Source of the DNA: Alphaproteobacteria bacterium
Lineage (GTDB): Bacteria > Pseudomonadota > Alphaproteobacteria > Micavibrionales > UBA2020
DNA length: 64,000 nucleotides
Assembly: GCA_016794125.1 (NCBI GenBank)
Contig: JAEUKT010000004.1
Coordinates: 383,460 to 447,459 of the forward strand
Direction of reading: 5' to 3'
Shown: piece by piece, positions 23,750 through 32,306 of the stretch
Layout of the letters: each line of letters starts with the position of its first letter
Position numbering within the stretch: the stretch's first letter is position 1
The notes under the pieces: model-generated
Databases searched by the model: none
Told to the model about the DNA's origin: nothing
The model's input: only the letters and a program-made list of their open reading frames with translations
Made by a program: the position numbers and the translations under genes

Positions 23750-24016
23750 ATGAAAACCGCAGACCTCAGAACCAAGACGAAAGACGAACTGGATCAGGAA
23801 CTCCTGAACGCCCGCAAGGAACAGTTCAACTTCCGCTTCCAGAAATCGACCGGCCAGCTGGAAAACACCGGCAGCATCCGCACGACCCGCCGCAACATCG
23901 CGAAGATCAAGACCGTGCTGAACGAACAGAAATCGGGCAAAGCGCCGGCTGCAAAGCCCGCGAAAGCAAAAGCCGACAAGGCCGCAGCTCCCAAAAAGAA
24001 AAAAACCAAGGAGTAA
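23750..24016 (+). CDS. rpmC: 50S ribosomal protein L29 with C-terminal extension
   Basis: L29 lies at the tunnel exit. The core helical hairpin ([20 protein letters not shown] to ARIKTVL-like [10 protein letters not shown]) ends near residue 62. The remaining 26 residues are a Lys/Ala/Pro tail ending in APKKKKTKE, giving 88 residues against about 63 in E. coli. It is the middle of three neighbouring small proteins with such tails. Confidence 0.96.
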   Translation: MKTADLRTKTKDELDQELLNARKEQFNFRFQKSTGQLENTGSIRTTRRNIAKIKTVLNEQKSGKAPAAKPAKAKADKAAAPKKKKTKE

Positions 24017-24022
24017 TGAAAC

Positions 24023-24397
24023 ATGCCTCGTCGCGTACTTGAAGGCAAAGTCGTCAGCAACAAAAACGCCAAGACCGTGACGGTCCTGGTCGAGCGCAAG
24101 ATCCGTGACCCGCTGTACGGCAAAATCATGCGCCGTTCGGCAAAATACGCCGCGCATGACGAAACGAACCAGTGGAACATCGGTGACCAGGTCTCGATCG
24201 AAGAGTGCCGCCCGATCTCCAAGTCGAAAAAATGGCGTGTCATCGGCGGTAAGGCAATGGGCGAAAGCCAGGCGCTGACCGTTGACGAAGCAGAAGCAAA
24301 ACGCGCTTCGGCGAAACGCGACACCGCAGCAAAGGCACCCGCTGCGAAAACCGAAACCAAGGCAGATGCGAAAGCGAAGCCCGCTAAAAAGAAATAA
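24023..24397 (+). CDS. rpsQ: 30S ribosomal protein S17 with C-terminal extension
   Basis: S17 is a primary 16S rRNA binder. The OB-fold core ([21 protein letters not shown] to [16 protein letters not shown]) ends near residue 75. A tail of about 45 residues rich in Ala, Lys, Glu and Thr follows ([20 protein letters not shown]), so the protein is 124 residues against 84 in E. coli. Confidence 0.96.
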   Translation: MPRRVLEGKVVSNKNAKTVTVLVERKIRDPLYGKIMRRSAKYAAHDETNQWNIGDQVSIEECRPISKSKKWRVIGGKAMGESQALTVDEAEAKRASAKRDTAAKAPAAKTETKADAKAKPAKKK

Positions 24398-24461
24398 CTA
24401 AAGACTTAGACGTTAAAGTTTAGGACTTGAAACCCTCAGGATACAAAGAAAGGTCAAGACC

Positions 24462-24830
24462 ATGATTCAGATGGAATCCAATCTGGAAGTTGCCGATAAC
24501 TCGGGCGCACGTAAAGTTATGTGCGTCAAGGTTCTCGGCGGTTCCAAGCGCCGCACCGCCGGCATCGGCGACATCATCGTCGTCTCCGTGAAGGACGCTA
24601 TTCCCCGCGGCCGCGTCAAAAAAGGTACCGTCCACAAGGCCGTTATCGTCCGCACCCGCACCGCGCTGAAGCGCGATGACGGCTCGATCATCCGCTTCGA
24701 CCGCAACGCGGCCGTGCTGATCAACGCGGCGGGCGAGCCCATCGGCACCCGTATCTTTGGACCGGTGACCCGCGAACTGCGCTCCAAAAACTTCATGAAA
24801 ATCATCTCGCTCGCGCCGGAGGTCCTCTAA
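24462..24830 (+). CDS. rplN: 50S ribosomal protein L14
   Basis: The 122-residue L14 forms an intersubunit bridge. [20 protein letters not shown] and the [10 protein letters not shown] segment are diagnostic. It is the first gene of the classical spc group, but only a 64-base gap separates it from rpsQ and no promoter is seen, so S10 and spc genes are likely one transcript. Confidence 0.98.
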   Translation: MIQMESNLEVADNSGARKVMCVKVLGGSKRRTAGIGDIIVVSVKDAIPRGRVKKGTVHKAVIVRTRTALKRDDGSIIRFDRNAAVLINAAGEPIGTRIFGPVTRELRSKNFMKIISLAPEVL

Positions 24831-24832
24831 TC

Positions 24833-25147
24833 ATGGCGAAACTGAAACTCAAGAAAGGCGACAAGGTCGTCGTTCTCACCGGCAAAGACAAAGGCAAGAC
24901 CGGCGAGATCAAGAAAGTGCTCGTCGATGAAATGAAACTCATCGTGCAAGGCATCAACGTCCAGACCAAGCACCGCAAGCCGGGCGGCCAGTCCGCCGGC
25001 GGTCTCGACAAGATCGAAGCTCCCATCGCTTATTCCAACGTGGCGGCGATCGATCCCAAAACCAACAAAGCATCCCGCGTCGGTTACAAGACGGTTGGCG
25101 GCGAAAAAGTTCGCTTTGCCCGCAAGTCCGGCGAAGTGATCGAGTAA
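24833..25147 (+). CDS. rplX: 50S ribosomal protein L24
   Basis: The 104-residue L24 is an assembly initiator. The KOW motif [20 protein letters not shown] lies at the N-terminus, and [24 protein letters not shown] follows. It starts two bases after the rplN stop. Confidence 0.98.
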   Translation: MAKLKLKKGDKVVVLTGKDKGKTGEIKKVLVDEMKLIVQGINVQTKHRKPGGQSAGGLDKIEAPIAYSNVAAIDPKTNKASRVGYKTVGGEKVRFARKSGEVIE

Positions 25148-25157
25148 GAGGCACGCA

Positions 25158-25724
25158 ATGGCAAAAGCACAAACACAAAACCAGGCCCGTCTGAAAAAAC
25201 TCTACGTCGAGAAGATCAAGCCTGAGCTGAAAAAACAGTACGGCTATGAATCGGAATTCGCCATTCCCAAGCTGACGAAAATCGTCGTCAACATGGGCGT
25301 CGGCGAAAACGCTCAGGATTCCAAGAAAATCCAGGGCGCCGTGACCGACATGACCGCGATCACCGGCCAGAAACCCCTCGTGACCAAGTCGCGCAAGGCA
25401 ATCGCAGCGTTCAAGCTGCGCGAAGGCCTGCCGATCGGCTGCAAGGTGACCCTGCGCGGCGAACGCATGTACGAATTCCTGGATCGTCTGATCACGATCG
25501 CCATGCCCCGCATCCGCGACTTCCGCGGCGTGTCCGATCGCTCTTTCGACGGCAACGGCAACTACGCGCTGGGCCTCAAGGAACAGATCATTTTCCCCGA
25601 GATCAACTTCGACAAAGTCGATGCCATCCGCGGCATGGACATCATCATTTGCACGACCGCAAAGACCGATGAAGAAGCAAAATCTCTGCTGAAGGGCTTC
25701 TCGATGCCCTTCCGCCTCAAATAA
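25158..25724 (+). CDS. rplE: 50S ribosomal protein L5
   Basis: The 188-residue L5 binds 5S rRNA and P-site t[22 protein letters not shown] and the [21 protein letters not shown] segment are diagnostic, and it ends with GFSMPFRLK. An N-terminal extension of about 8 residues (AKAQTQNQ) is typical of alphaproteobacteria. Confidence 0.98.
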   Translation: MAKAQTQNQARLKKLYVEKIKPELKKQYGYESEFAIPKLTKIVVNMGVGENAQDSKKIQGAVTDMTAITGQKPLVTKSRKAIAAFKLREGLPIGCKVTLRGERMYEFLDRLITIAMPRIRDFRGVSDRSFDGNGNYALGLKEQIIFPEINFDKVDAIRGMDIIICTTAKTDEEAKSLLKGFSMPFRLK

Positions 25725-25739
25725 TAAGGACAACAGGCA

Positions 25740-26045
25740 ATGGCAAAACTCAGCTCTGTCAACAAGAACGAAAAACGCAAAAAGATGGTCAAGCAGTACG
25801 CCGCGAAATGGGCGAAACTGAAGGCGATCGCGAAAGACCAGTCGAAACCCGCGGACGAGCGCTTCGCAGCGCAGCTCGCGATGGCGAAACTGCCCCGCAA
25901 CTCGCACCCGACGCGCGTGCGCAACCGCTGCTCGCTCACCGGTCGCCCCCGCGGCAACTACCGCAAGTTCGGCATCTCGCGCCTCATGCTGCGCGAACTG
26001 GCCTCGCAGGGAATGATTCCCGGCGTCACGAAATCCAGCTGGTAA
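25740..26045 (+). CDS. rpsN: 30S ribosomal protein S14
   Basis: The 101-residue S14 is the long, zinc-free type: the C-terminal [21 protein letters not shown] motif has one cysteine rather than the CXXC pairs of the short form. It is fully intact. Confidence 0.98.
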   Translation: MAKLSSVNKNEKRKKMVKQYAAKWAKLKAIAKDQSKPADERFAAQLAMAKLPRNSHPTRVRNRCSLTGRPRGNYRKFGISRLMLRELASQGMIPGVTKSSW

Positions 26046-26060
26046 GGGAAGGAGAACACA

Positions 26061-26459
26061 ATGTCTTTTAACGATCCCCTCAGCGATCTGGTTACCCGCA
26101 TCCGCAACGGCCAGGCAGCACGCCTGTCCTCGATCAAGAGCCCCGCGTCGAAACTCCGCACCAACCTGCTGGAAGTTCTGAAGCGCGAAGGCTACATCCG
26201 CGACTACGCGGTGGCACAACAGGACAACGGCGTCGCCGAACTCACGGTCGAGCTGAAGTATTCCGAAGGCCAGCCCGTGATCCGCGAAATCAAGCGCGTT
26301 TCCAAGCCCGGCCGCCGCGTCTACACGCAGGTCAAGGATGTTCCGCGCGTCTATAACGGCCTCGGCATTTCGATCCTCTCCACGCCGCGCGGCGTGCTCT
26401 CCGACAAGGAAGCGCGCGAAGCGAATGTGGGCGGCGAAATCCTCTGCCGCGTATTCTAA
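26061..26459 (+). CDS. rpsH: 30S ribosomal protein S8
   Basis: The 132-residue S8 is a primary 16S binder and, in E. coli, the repressor of the spc operon. [24 protein letters not shown] and the C-terminal [20 protein letters not shown] are diagnostic. GGAAGGAG precedes the ATG. Confidence 0.98.
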   Translation: MSFNDPLSDLVTRIRNGQAARLSSIKSPASKLRTNLLEVLKREGYIRDYAVAQQDNGVAELTVELKYSEGQPVIREIKRVSKPGRRVYTQVKDVPRVYNGLGISILSTPRGVLSDKEAREANVGGEILCRVF

Positions 26460-26475
26460 GGTAAGGTGAAGTAAC

Positions 26476-27009
26476 ATGTCTCGTATTGCAAAACACCCCA
26501 TCAAGCTGCCGAGCGGCGTTGAAGCGAAGCTTCAGGGCAAAAAGCTCAGCATCAAGGGCAAAAAGGGCGAACTTTCCCTGACCGTGTCCAACGACATCAA
26601 GGCTGAAGTGAAGGACGGCGCTGTTGTCCTTTCCAAAGCCAACGAAGACCGCCATGCGCGCGCAATGTGGGGCACGACCGCCTCGCTCGTCCGCGGCATG
26701 ATCAAGGGCGTGACCGATGGTTACATGAAACGCCTGATCATCGAAGGCGTCGGTTTCCGTGCGGCTCTCCAAGGCAAAGACCTGGTCCTCCAGATCGGTT
26801 TCAGCCATGAAGTGCGCTACAAGATCCCGACCGGCATCGAAGTGAAAGTCCCGAAACAGACCGAGATCGAAATCTCCGGCATCGACAAGCAAAAAGTCGG
26901 CCAGGTCGCAGCGGAACTCTTCCTGATGAAACGCCCCGAACCGTACAAGGGCAAAGGCATCAACTACGAAGGCCGCCGCATCCTGCGCAAAGAAGGCAAG
27001 AAGAAATAA
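26476..27009 (+). CDS. rplF: 50S ribosomal protein L6
   Basis: The 177-residue L6 lies near the factor-binding site. SRIAKHPIKLPSGVEA, GVTDGYMKRLIIEGVGFRA and the closing PEPYKGKGINYEGRRILRKE are diagnostic. The length is standard. Confidence 0.98.
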   Translation: MSRIAKHPIKLPSGVEAKLQGKKLSIKGKKGELSLTVSNDIKAEVKDGAVVLSKANEDRHARAMWGTTASLVRGMIKGVTDGYMKRLIIEGVGFRAALQGKDLVLQIGFSHEVRYKIPTGIEVKVPKQTEIEISGIDKQKVGQVAAELFLMKRPEPYKGKGINYEGRRILRKEGKKK

Positions 27010-27027
27010 TTGAAGGAATAGACGACA

Positions 27028-27393
27028 ATGGCAAACGCAACAGCAAAACAGCGCCGTACCTGGCGCGTACGCAAAGTGGTGAAGAAGGGCACGGAAAAGA
27101 ACGAACGTCCGCGCCTGTCCGTTCACCGCTCCGGCCAGCACATTTACGCGCAGGTCATCGACGATGTGAAGGGCGTGACGATCGCGGCCGCTTCCACGAC
27201 GGAAGCCGACGTGAAAAAAGGCATGAAAAGCACCGCGAACAAGGACGCAGCGACCGCTGTCGGCAAACTGGTTGCCGAACGCGCGAAGAAAGCGGGCGTC
27301 GAGAAGGTTGCTTTTGACCGCGGTGGCCGCGCTTACCACGGCCGCGTCAAGGCACTCGCCGACGCAGCGCGCGAAGCCGGCTTAAGCTTTTAA
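27028..27393 (+). CDS. rplR: 50S ribosomal protein L18
   Basis: The 121-residue L18 binds 5S rRNA with L5. [20 protein letters not shown] and the C-terminal [24 protein letters not shown] are diagnostic. Confidence 0.98.
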   Translation: MANATAKQRRTWRVRKVVKKGTEKNERPRLSVHRSGQHIYAQVIDDVKGVTIAAASTTEADVKKGMKSTANKDAATAVGKLVAERAKKAGVEKVAFDRGGRAYHGRVKALADAAREAGLSF

Positions 27394-27410
27394 TCGAAGG
27401 AACAGGACAG

Positions 27411-28076
27411 ATGGCAAAAATCGAAAAAGCCCCCAAAGGCGCAGGCGCTCCCGCTCAGGGACGTGAAGGCGGCCGCGAAGGTGGTCGTGAAGGCCGCGAA
27501 GGCGGACGCGAGCGCAAAGGCGGCCGTGACCGCGACAAGAAGGAAGGCGGCGAACGCGAAGCCTCCGAACTCGTCGAACGTCTCGTCGCGATCAACCGCG
27601 TCGCCAAAGTCGTGAAAGGCGGCCGCCGTTTCGGCTTCGCTGCCCTCGTGGTTGTCGGCGATGGCCGCGGCCGCATCGGCGCAGGCGCAGGTAAAGCCCG
27701 CGAAGTGCCGGAAGCGATCAAGAAAGCGACCGACCAGGCGAAACGCCGCATGATCCGCGTTCCGCTGCGCGACGGCCGCACGATCCACCACGACATCGAA
27801 GCACGCTTCGGCGCCGGCCTTGTCCGCCTGCGCACGGCTGAAGCCGGTACCGGTATCATCGCCGGCGGCCCGCTCCGCGCCGTGTTCGAAGTTCTGGGCA
27901 TCCAGGACGTCGTCGCGAAGTCGATCGGTTCGTCGAACCCCTACAACATGGTTAAAGCCGCCCTTGAAGCTTTCAAGCTGATGGAAAGCCCCCGCATGGT
28001 TGCCGCACGCCGCGGCCGCCGCGTCAACGAAGTGCTGGGCCGCAAAGGCGACGCAAAGGAGAAGTCTGATGAGTGA
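27411..28076 (+). CDS. rpsE: 30S ribosomal protein S5 with Gly/Arg/Glu repeat at the N-terminus
   Basis: S5 guards translational accuracy at the mRNA entry. The core (about residues 50-210) shows [21 protein letters not shown] and [17 protein letters not shown]. It is preceded by a charged extension built of repeated REGG/GRE units from about residue 16 to 46, probably disordered. The total is 221 residues against 167 in E. coli. Its last eight bases overlap rpmD. Confidence 0.97.
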   Translation: MAKIEKAPKGAGAPAQGREGGREGGREGREGGRERKGGRDRDKKEGGEREASELVERLVAINRVAKVVKGGRRFGFAALVVVGDGRGRIGAGAGKAREVPEAIKKATDQAKRRMIRVPLRDGRTIHHDIEARFGAGLVRLRTAEAGTGIIAGGPLRAVFEVLGIQDVVAKSIGSSNPYNMVKAALEAFKLMESPRMVAARRGRRVNEVLGRKGDAKEKSDE

Positions 28077-28353
28077 AGATAAGAAACCCGCAGCGGCGAA
28101 AAAGCCGGCAGCAGCGAAAGCAGCTCCCAAGGCTGCAGCGCCCAAAAAAGCCGCCAAGCCCGCAAGCTCCGGCAAGAAGCTGAAGATCACCCAGACGGGC
28201 AGCATCATCGGCCGCATCAAGAAGCAGGAAGCGACCCTCATCGGTCTCGGCCTCAACAAGCGTCACCGCTCCAAGATTCTGGTCGATAGCCCCGAAGTGC
28301 GCGGCATGATCGAAGTCGTGAAGCACCTCGTCAAAGTCGAAGACGCGGCATAA
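28069..28353 (+). CDS. rpmD: 50S ribosomal protein L30 with N-terminal extension
   Basis: The L30 core ([20 protein letters not shown] to VVKHLVKVE) is preceded by about 37 residues of Ala/Lys/Pro repeats ([20 protein letters not shown]), giving 94 residues against about 60 in E. coli. The start at 28069 (MSEDKK) follows AAAGGAGAAGTCTG inside the rpsE end and overlaps it by eight bases; a longer frame from 28000 is only a shadow of rpsE. Confidence 0.95.
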   Translation: MSEDKKPAAAKKPAAAKAAPKAAAPKKAAKPASSGKKLKITQTGSIIGRIKKQEATLIGLGLNKRHRSKILVDSPEVRGMIEVVKHLVKVEDAA

Positions 28354-28367
28354 AGGAAGCATAAGTC

Positions 28368-28871
28368 ATGAAACTCAACCAGCTCAGAGACAATCCCGGC
28401 GCGCGCCAGACCCGTATCCTGGTCGGCCGTGGTATCGGTTCCGGCAAAGGCAAGACCGGCGGTCGCGGCGTGAAGGGCCAGAAAGCCCGTACCGGCGTTG
28501 CCATTAAAGGCTTCGAGGGTGGCCAGTCCCCCCTGCTGCGCCGCATGCCCAAGCGCGGCTTCAACAACTTCGAACACGCGACCCACTACACGGTCGTGAC
28601 GCTCGGCATCATCCAGTCGGCAATCGACGGCAAGAAGCTGAAAGGCGACAAAATTGACGCGGCATCCCTCGTGGAAGCCGGCGTGATCGCCCGCAAGCAG
28701 GACGGCCTGAAACTCGTCGGCAAAACCGGCCTGAAATCGAAAGCAACCATCGTGGTCTCCAAAGCCACCAAGGGCGCCATCGAAGCGGTCGAAAAAGCCG
28801 GCGGCAAGGTTGAAGTCCTGCCCGCGAAAGTGAACAAGCTCCTGAAGCCCAAGAAAGCGGCCAAGAAGTAA
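28368..28871 (+). CDS. rplO: 50S ribosomal protein L15
   Basis: The 167-residue L15 is a late-assembly protein. [22 protein letters not shown] and the [22 protein letters not shown] segment are diagnostic, and a basic tail ends [10 protein letters not shown]. It is the last gene before a canonical terminator, so secY is not simply in the same transcript. Confidence 0.98.
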   Translation: MKLNQLRDNPGARQTRILVGRGIGSGKGKTGGRGVKGQKARTGVAIKGFEGGQSPLLRRMPKRGFNNFEHATHYTVVTLGIIQSAIDGKKLKGDKIDAASLVEAGVIARKQDGLKLVGKTGLKSKATIVVSKATKGAIEAVEKAGGKVEVLPAKVNKLLKPKKAAKK

Positions 28872-28894
28872 GTTCGCATCCAGCGACCAAATTC

Positions 28895-28929
28895 AAAAAA
28901 TCCCCGCCGTAACAAGCGGGGATTTTTTT
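28895..28929 (+). terminator. Intrinsic terminator between rplO and secY
   Basis: AAAAAATCCCCGC (28895-28907) pairs with GCGGGGATTTTTTT (28916-28929), a GC-rich stem flanked by A and T tracts. It is canonical and bidirectional in form, starting 24 bases after the rplO stop. Confidence 0.9.
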
Positions 28930-28942
28930 ATGTCCCGGCCCC

Positions 28943-28968
28943 GTCATCCCCGCTTTCGCGGGGATGAC
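28943..28968. repeat. Intergenic palindrome GTCATCCCCGC...GCGGGGATGAC
   Basis: GTCATCCCCGC (28943-28953) and GCGGGGATGAC (28958-28968) form a perfect 11-bp stem with a TTTC loop, just after the rplO terminator. Its sequence resembles the short palindromes dispersed between genes in many proteobacteria. No second copy was noticed in this window. Confidence 0.65.
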
Positions 28969-29056
28969 AAGGAGGCGGCATTTCTTATTATGTAATAAAA
29001 CAGCGGGCAGGGCATTTGCGCAAGTTTTCCCCAAACATTCCAACCTTTTTTATGGA

Positions 29057-29085
29057 TTGCGACTCTGTCATGGGTCTTGTAAGGT
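29057..29085 (+). promoter_or_regulatory. Candidate promoter for secY-adk
   Basis: TTGCGA (29057-29062) and TAAGGT (29080-29085) are 17 bases apart, some 70 bases before secY. The match is weak, but a promoter is expected in 28930-29150 because a strong terminator lies upstream. Confidence 0.3.
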
Positions 29086-29152
29086 CTTTGCCGAGACTTA
29101 CATCATCAGCGCGACATACATAAGAAACAATAAAAAAAGGGACTTCCACCAG

Positions 29153-30499
29153 ATGGCTTCCGCAATCGAGCAATTTGCCTCCAACGTCAACCTTGGCGTC
29201 TTTTCCAAGGCGACGGAGCTGAAACAGCGCCTGTGGTTCACCTTTATCGCGCTCATCATCTACCGCATCGGCACACACATTCCGCTGCCGGGCATCGACC
29301 CCGCGGCATGGAACGACATCTTCGCCCAGAAAACGGGCGGCGTGCTGGACATGTTCAACATGTTCTCCGGCGGTGCGCTTGAACGCATGTCGATCTTTAC
29401 GCTCAACATCATGCCGTATATCTCGGCCTCCATCATCATGCAGCTGCTCACCTCGATGAACCCGCAGCTGGAAGCGATGAAGAAAGAAGGCGAGGCGGGT
29501 CGCAAGCGCCTCAACCAATACACGCGCTACGGCACGATTTTCCTGGCGGCGATCCAGGCTTACGGCCTCGCTGTCGGCCTTGAAAATATGCAGAGCTCGG
29601 CGGGTTCCGCCGTCATCAACGCGGGCATTTACTTCCGCATCACCACCGTCATTACGATCGTGGGCGGCACGGTGTTCCTGATGTGGCTGGGCGAACAGAT
29701 CACGTCGCGCGGCGTCGGCAACGGCATCTCGCTCATCATCTTCTCCGGCATCGTGGCGGGCATTCCGCATGCGGTGGCGGGCACGCTGGAACTGGGCCGC
29801 ACCGGCGCGATCTCGACCGCCGTCATCATCGGCATCCTGATCATGGTTGTTGGCGTGGTCGGCTTCATCGTGTTCATGGAACGCGCACAACGCCGCATCA
29901 TCGTCAACTATCCGAAACGGATGGTCGGCAACAAGATGACCGGCGGCGAAGCCAGCCACATGCCCCTCAAACTCAACACCTCCGGCGTTATCCCGCCGAT
30001 CTTCGCGTCCTCGCTGCTGCTGCTGCCCATGACGATCGTGGGCTTTGCGGGCGACAAAGGCGGCGACGGCTGGGTGCAGGAAATGGCGCGTCATCTGCAG
30101 CACGGCCAGCCGCTGTACATGGCGACCTATACGTTCCTGATCGTCTTCTTCTCGTTCTTCTACACCGCGATCGTGTTCAACCCCGATGAAACGGCGGAGA
30201 ACCTGCGCAAATACGGCGGCTTTGTGCCGGGCATCCGCCCCGGCAAGGCGACCGGCGATTATCTGGATTACGTGCTGACACGCATCACCGTGATCGGCGC
30301 CGCGTATCTGGTGTTCATCTGCATGCTGCCCGAAATGCTGATTTCGAAATTCGGCCTGCCGTTCTATTTCGGCGGCACCAGCTTGCTCATCACCGTCTCC
30401 GTCATGATGGATACCGTGGCGCAGATCCATTCCCATCTGCTGGCGCACCAGTACGAAGGGCTCATCAAAAAAGCCAAGCTGAGAGGAGCGCGTAAATGA
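29153..30499 (+). CDS. secY: Preprotein translocase subunit SecY
   Basis: The 448-residue channel subunit of the Sec translocon spans the inner membrane ten times. IYRIGTHIPLPGIDPAAW (first helix and plug region), LNIMPYISASIIMQLL and the cytoplasmic loop GIRPGKATGDYLDYVLTRIT are diagnostic. The start at 29153 (MASAIEQF) matches the family; the in-frame extension upstream to 28964 covers a terminator and repeat and is rejected. AAAAAAAGGGA lies about 12 bases upstream. The last four bases overlap adk. Confidence 0.98.
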   Translation: MASAIEQFASNVNLGVFSKATELKQRLWFTFIALIIYRIGTHIPLPGIDPAAWNDIFAQKTGGVLDMFNMFSGGALERMSIFTLNIMPYISASIIMQLLTSMNPQLEAMKKEGEAGRKRLNQYTRYGTIFLAAIQAYGLAVGLENMQSSAGSAVINAGIYFRITTVITIVGGTVFLMWLGEQITSRGVGNGISLIIFSGIVAGIPHAVAGTLELGRTGAISTAVIIGILIMVVGVVGFIVFMERAQRRIIVNYPKRMVGNKMTGGEASHMPLKLNTSGVIPPIFASSLLLLPMTIVGFAGDKGGDGWVQEMARHLQHGQPLYMATYTFLIVFFSFFYTAIVFNPDETAENLRKYGGFVPGIRPGKATGDYLDYVLTRITVIGAAYLVFICMLPEMLISKFGLPFYFGGTSLLITVSVMMDTVAQIHSHLLAHQYEGLIKKAKLRGARK

Positions 30500-31191
30500 G
30501 GATCATCCTGATCGGCCCGCCCGGCGCCGGCAAAGGTACTCAAGCGGAACGACTGACGAAAAAGCATGGCATTCCCGCCATCTCCACCGGCGACCTGTTC
30601 CGCGCGCGCGTGAAAGATCCCAACGATCCGCTGGGTCTTGAAATCAAGGCGATCCTCGATTCAGGCAAACTGGTGCCCGACGAAATTACTGTGAAAATGC
30701 TGGCCGAGCGTCTTGAAAAAGACGACTGCAAAAACGGCTTCATCCTCGACGGCTTCCCGCGCAGCGTATCGCAGGCCGAAGCGCTCGAGAAAATGTTGAA
30801 AGAGAAGAACATCAAGATCGACGCCGTCATCCAGCTGAAGGTGGATGACAAGCAGCTGATCGACCGTATCTCCGGCCGATTCTCCTGCTCCAAATGCAAG
30901 GCCGGTTACCACGACACCGCAAAACAGCCCGCCGTCGCCGGCACATGCGATTCGTGCGGGGCGAAAGACAGCTTCACCCGCCGCGCCGACGACAACGCCG
31001 AGACGGTAAAAGGCCGTTTGAACGTGTTTCATACGCAAACCGCCCCGATTCTGCCGTTTTACGAGGGCAGGGGGCTGCTGAAATCCGTCGATGGCATGGC
31101 CGGAATGGACGAAGTGACCGCCCAGATCGAGTCGGCTTTGGCAGCAAATAACGGGGGTTCGCAGCTGCCGCCCCCAAAAAAGTTCGGATAA
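30496..31191 (+). CDS. adk: Adenylate kinase, zinc-binding LID type
   Basis: The 231-residue enzyme interconverts ATP + AMP and 2 ADP. The P-loop GPPGAGKGTQ is at 7-16, and LDGFPRSVSQAEAL is the AMP-binding region. The long LID carries C131-x2-C134 and C151-x2-C154, a four-cysteine zinc site found in many but not all bacterial adenylate kinases. The start overlaps the secY stop (ATGA), so translation is coupled. A proline/lysine tail (LPPPKKFG) ends the protein. Confidence 0.98.
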   Translation: MRIILIGPPGAGKGTQAERLTKKHGIPAISTGDLFRARVKDPNDPLGLEIKAILDSGKLVPDEITVKMLAERLEKDDCKNGFILDGFPRSVSQAEALEKMLKEKNIKIDAVIQLKVDDKQLIDRISGRFSCSKCKAGYHDTAKQPAVAGTCDSCGAKDSFTRRADDNAETVKGRLNVFHTQTAPILPFYEGRGLLKSVDGMAGMDEVTAQIESALAANNGGSQLPPPKKFG

Positions 31192-31199
31192 ACCCGCCG

Positions 31200-31253
31200 A
31201 AACCGGGGCTTAAACCCTAAAAAGGTGTCCAAACCTTAAAAAAGCCGGTTTTT
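31200..31253 (+). terminator. Probable terminator after adk
   Basis: AAACCGG (31200-31206) pairs with CCGGTTT (31245-31251), enclosing a smaller AAGGT...ACCTT hairpin, and ends in a five-T run. It is less compact than the other terminators here but lies immediately upstream of a new promoter. Confidence 0.5.
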
Positions 31254-31278
31254 GCCTTATTTTAAGGGAAATAAGGAG

Positions 31279-31306
31279 TTGACGTTTTTCCTCAACTCCA
31301 TATAAT
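31279..31306 (+). promoter_or_regulatory. Near-consensus sigma-70 promoter for rpsM-rpsK-rpoA-rplQ
   Basis: TTGACG (31279-31284) and TATAAT (31301-31306) are separated by 16 bases. This is the best promoter in the window. It gives a leader of about 65 bases before rpsM. Confidence 0.85.
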
Positions 31307-31377
31307 GCGCGAGCCCTGCCCTCATTGGGGGTAAAGGCCGTTTTTGTATATAAAGTAAGCTCAACAGGAGTCTCAAC

Positions 31378-31761
31378 GTGGCGCGTATCGAGGGTGTAAA
31401 CATCCCCACTGAAAAAGTTGTCGGCATTGCGCTGACTTACATCCATGGCATCGGCAGAACGACCGCCAAGAAAATTCTCGACACCGCGAAAGTGTCCTGG
31501 AACAAGCGCGTCAACGCGCTGTCCGAAGACGAACTGAACCGCATCCGCGAAACCATCAAAGCCACCACGAAAGTGGAAGGCGAGCTGCGCCGCGACAACG
31601 CCGTCGCGATCAAGCGCCTGATGGATCTCGGCTGCTATCGCGGCCTGCGTCACCGCAAGGGCCTGCCTGTCCGCGGCCAGCGCACGCGCACGAACGCACG
31701 TACCCGCAAGGGCCCGCGCAAAACCGTCACCGGCAAGAAACTTGCCCCCACCAAGAAATAA
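31378..31761 (+). CDS. rpsM: 30S ribosomal protein S13
   Basis: The 127-residue S13 forms intersubunit bridges. It starts with GTG ([20 protein letters not shown]) after [20 protein letters not shown] and the C-terminal [18 protein letters not shown] are diagnostic. It is the first gene of the alpha unit, behind the strong promoter at 31279. No rpmJ gene intervenes between adk and rpsM. Confidence 0.98.
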   Translation: MARIEGVNIPTEKVVGIALTYIHGIGRTTAKKILDTAKVSWNKRVNALSEDELNRIRETIKATTKVEGELRRDNAVAIKRLMDLGCYRGLRHRKGLPVRGQRTRTNARTRKGPRKTVTGKKLAPTKK

Positions 31762-31784
31762 TTTTGACAGCAAAGTAGAGTACA

Positions 31785-32204
31785 ATGGCAAAGCAAGAGT
31801 CACAGAAAAAAGCGGAAGAAGCAAAAGCGCCGAAGGCCCGCAAAAAAGAGCGCAAGAACATCATCTCCGGTGTCGCGCACGTCAACTCGACCTTCAACAA
31901 CACGATCGTCACCATCACCGACGCGCAAGGCAACACCATTTCCTGGTCCTGCGCAGGTCACCTCGGCTTCAAGGGTTCGCGCAAATCGACCCCTTACGCA
32001 GCCCAGATGGCAGCGGAAGATGCAGGCAAGAAAGCCCGCGAACATGGCATGAAGACGCTTGAAGTGCTGGTGAAAGGCCCCGGTTCGGGCCGCGAATCCG
32101 CGCTGCGCGCCCTGCAGGCCGCCGGCTTCAGCATCCTGTCGATCGTGGACATCACGCCCGTTCCGCATAACGGCTGCCGCCCGCGCAAAAAACGCCGCGT
32201 CTAA
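31785..32204 (+). CDS. rpsK: 30S ribosomal protein S11
   Basis: The 139-residue S11 lies on the 30S platform. The core starts at [20 protein letters not shown] and ends with [15 protein letters not shown]. The first 20 residues form a charged extension ([18 protein letters not shown]) that is longer than in E. coli. Confidence 0.98.
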   Translation: MAKQESQKKAEEAKAPKARKKERKNIISGVAHVNSTFNNTIVTITDAQGNTISWSCAGHLGFKGSRKSTPYAAQMAAEDAGKKAREHGMKTLEVLVKGPGSGRESALRALQAAGFSILSIVDITPVPHNGCRPRKKRRV

Positions 32205-32220
32205 TATTTGGCGGCGGGGG

Positions 32221-32246
32221 CGCCTCCTTGGCTTTCCAAGGGGGCG
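32221..32246 (+). promoter_or_regulatory. rpsK-rpoA intercistronic hairpin
   Basis: CGCCTCCTTGG (32221-32231) pairs with CCAAGGGGGCG (32236-32246) through one G-U pair and a CTTT loop, and further GGCGCC bases can extend it. No U-tract follows. It stands 17 bases after the rpsK stop and about 60 bases before the rpoA start. Confidence 0.55.
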
Positions 32247-32306
32247 GCGCCGTGAGTGGTACTTGGATTTCGATACGCTACAATCAGGCACATAAAGGGG
32301 AAGACC

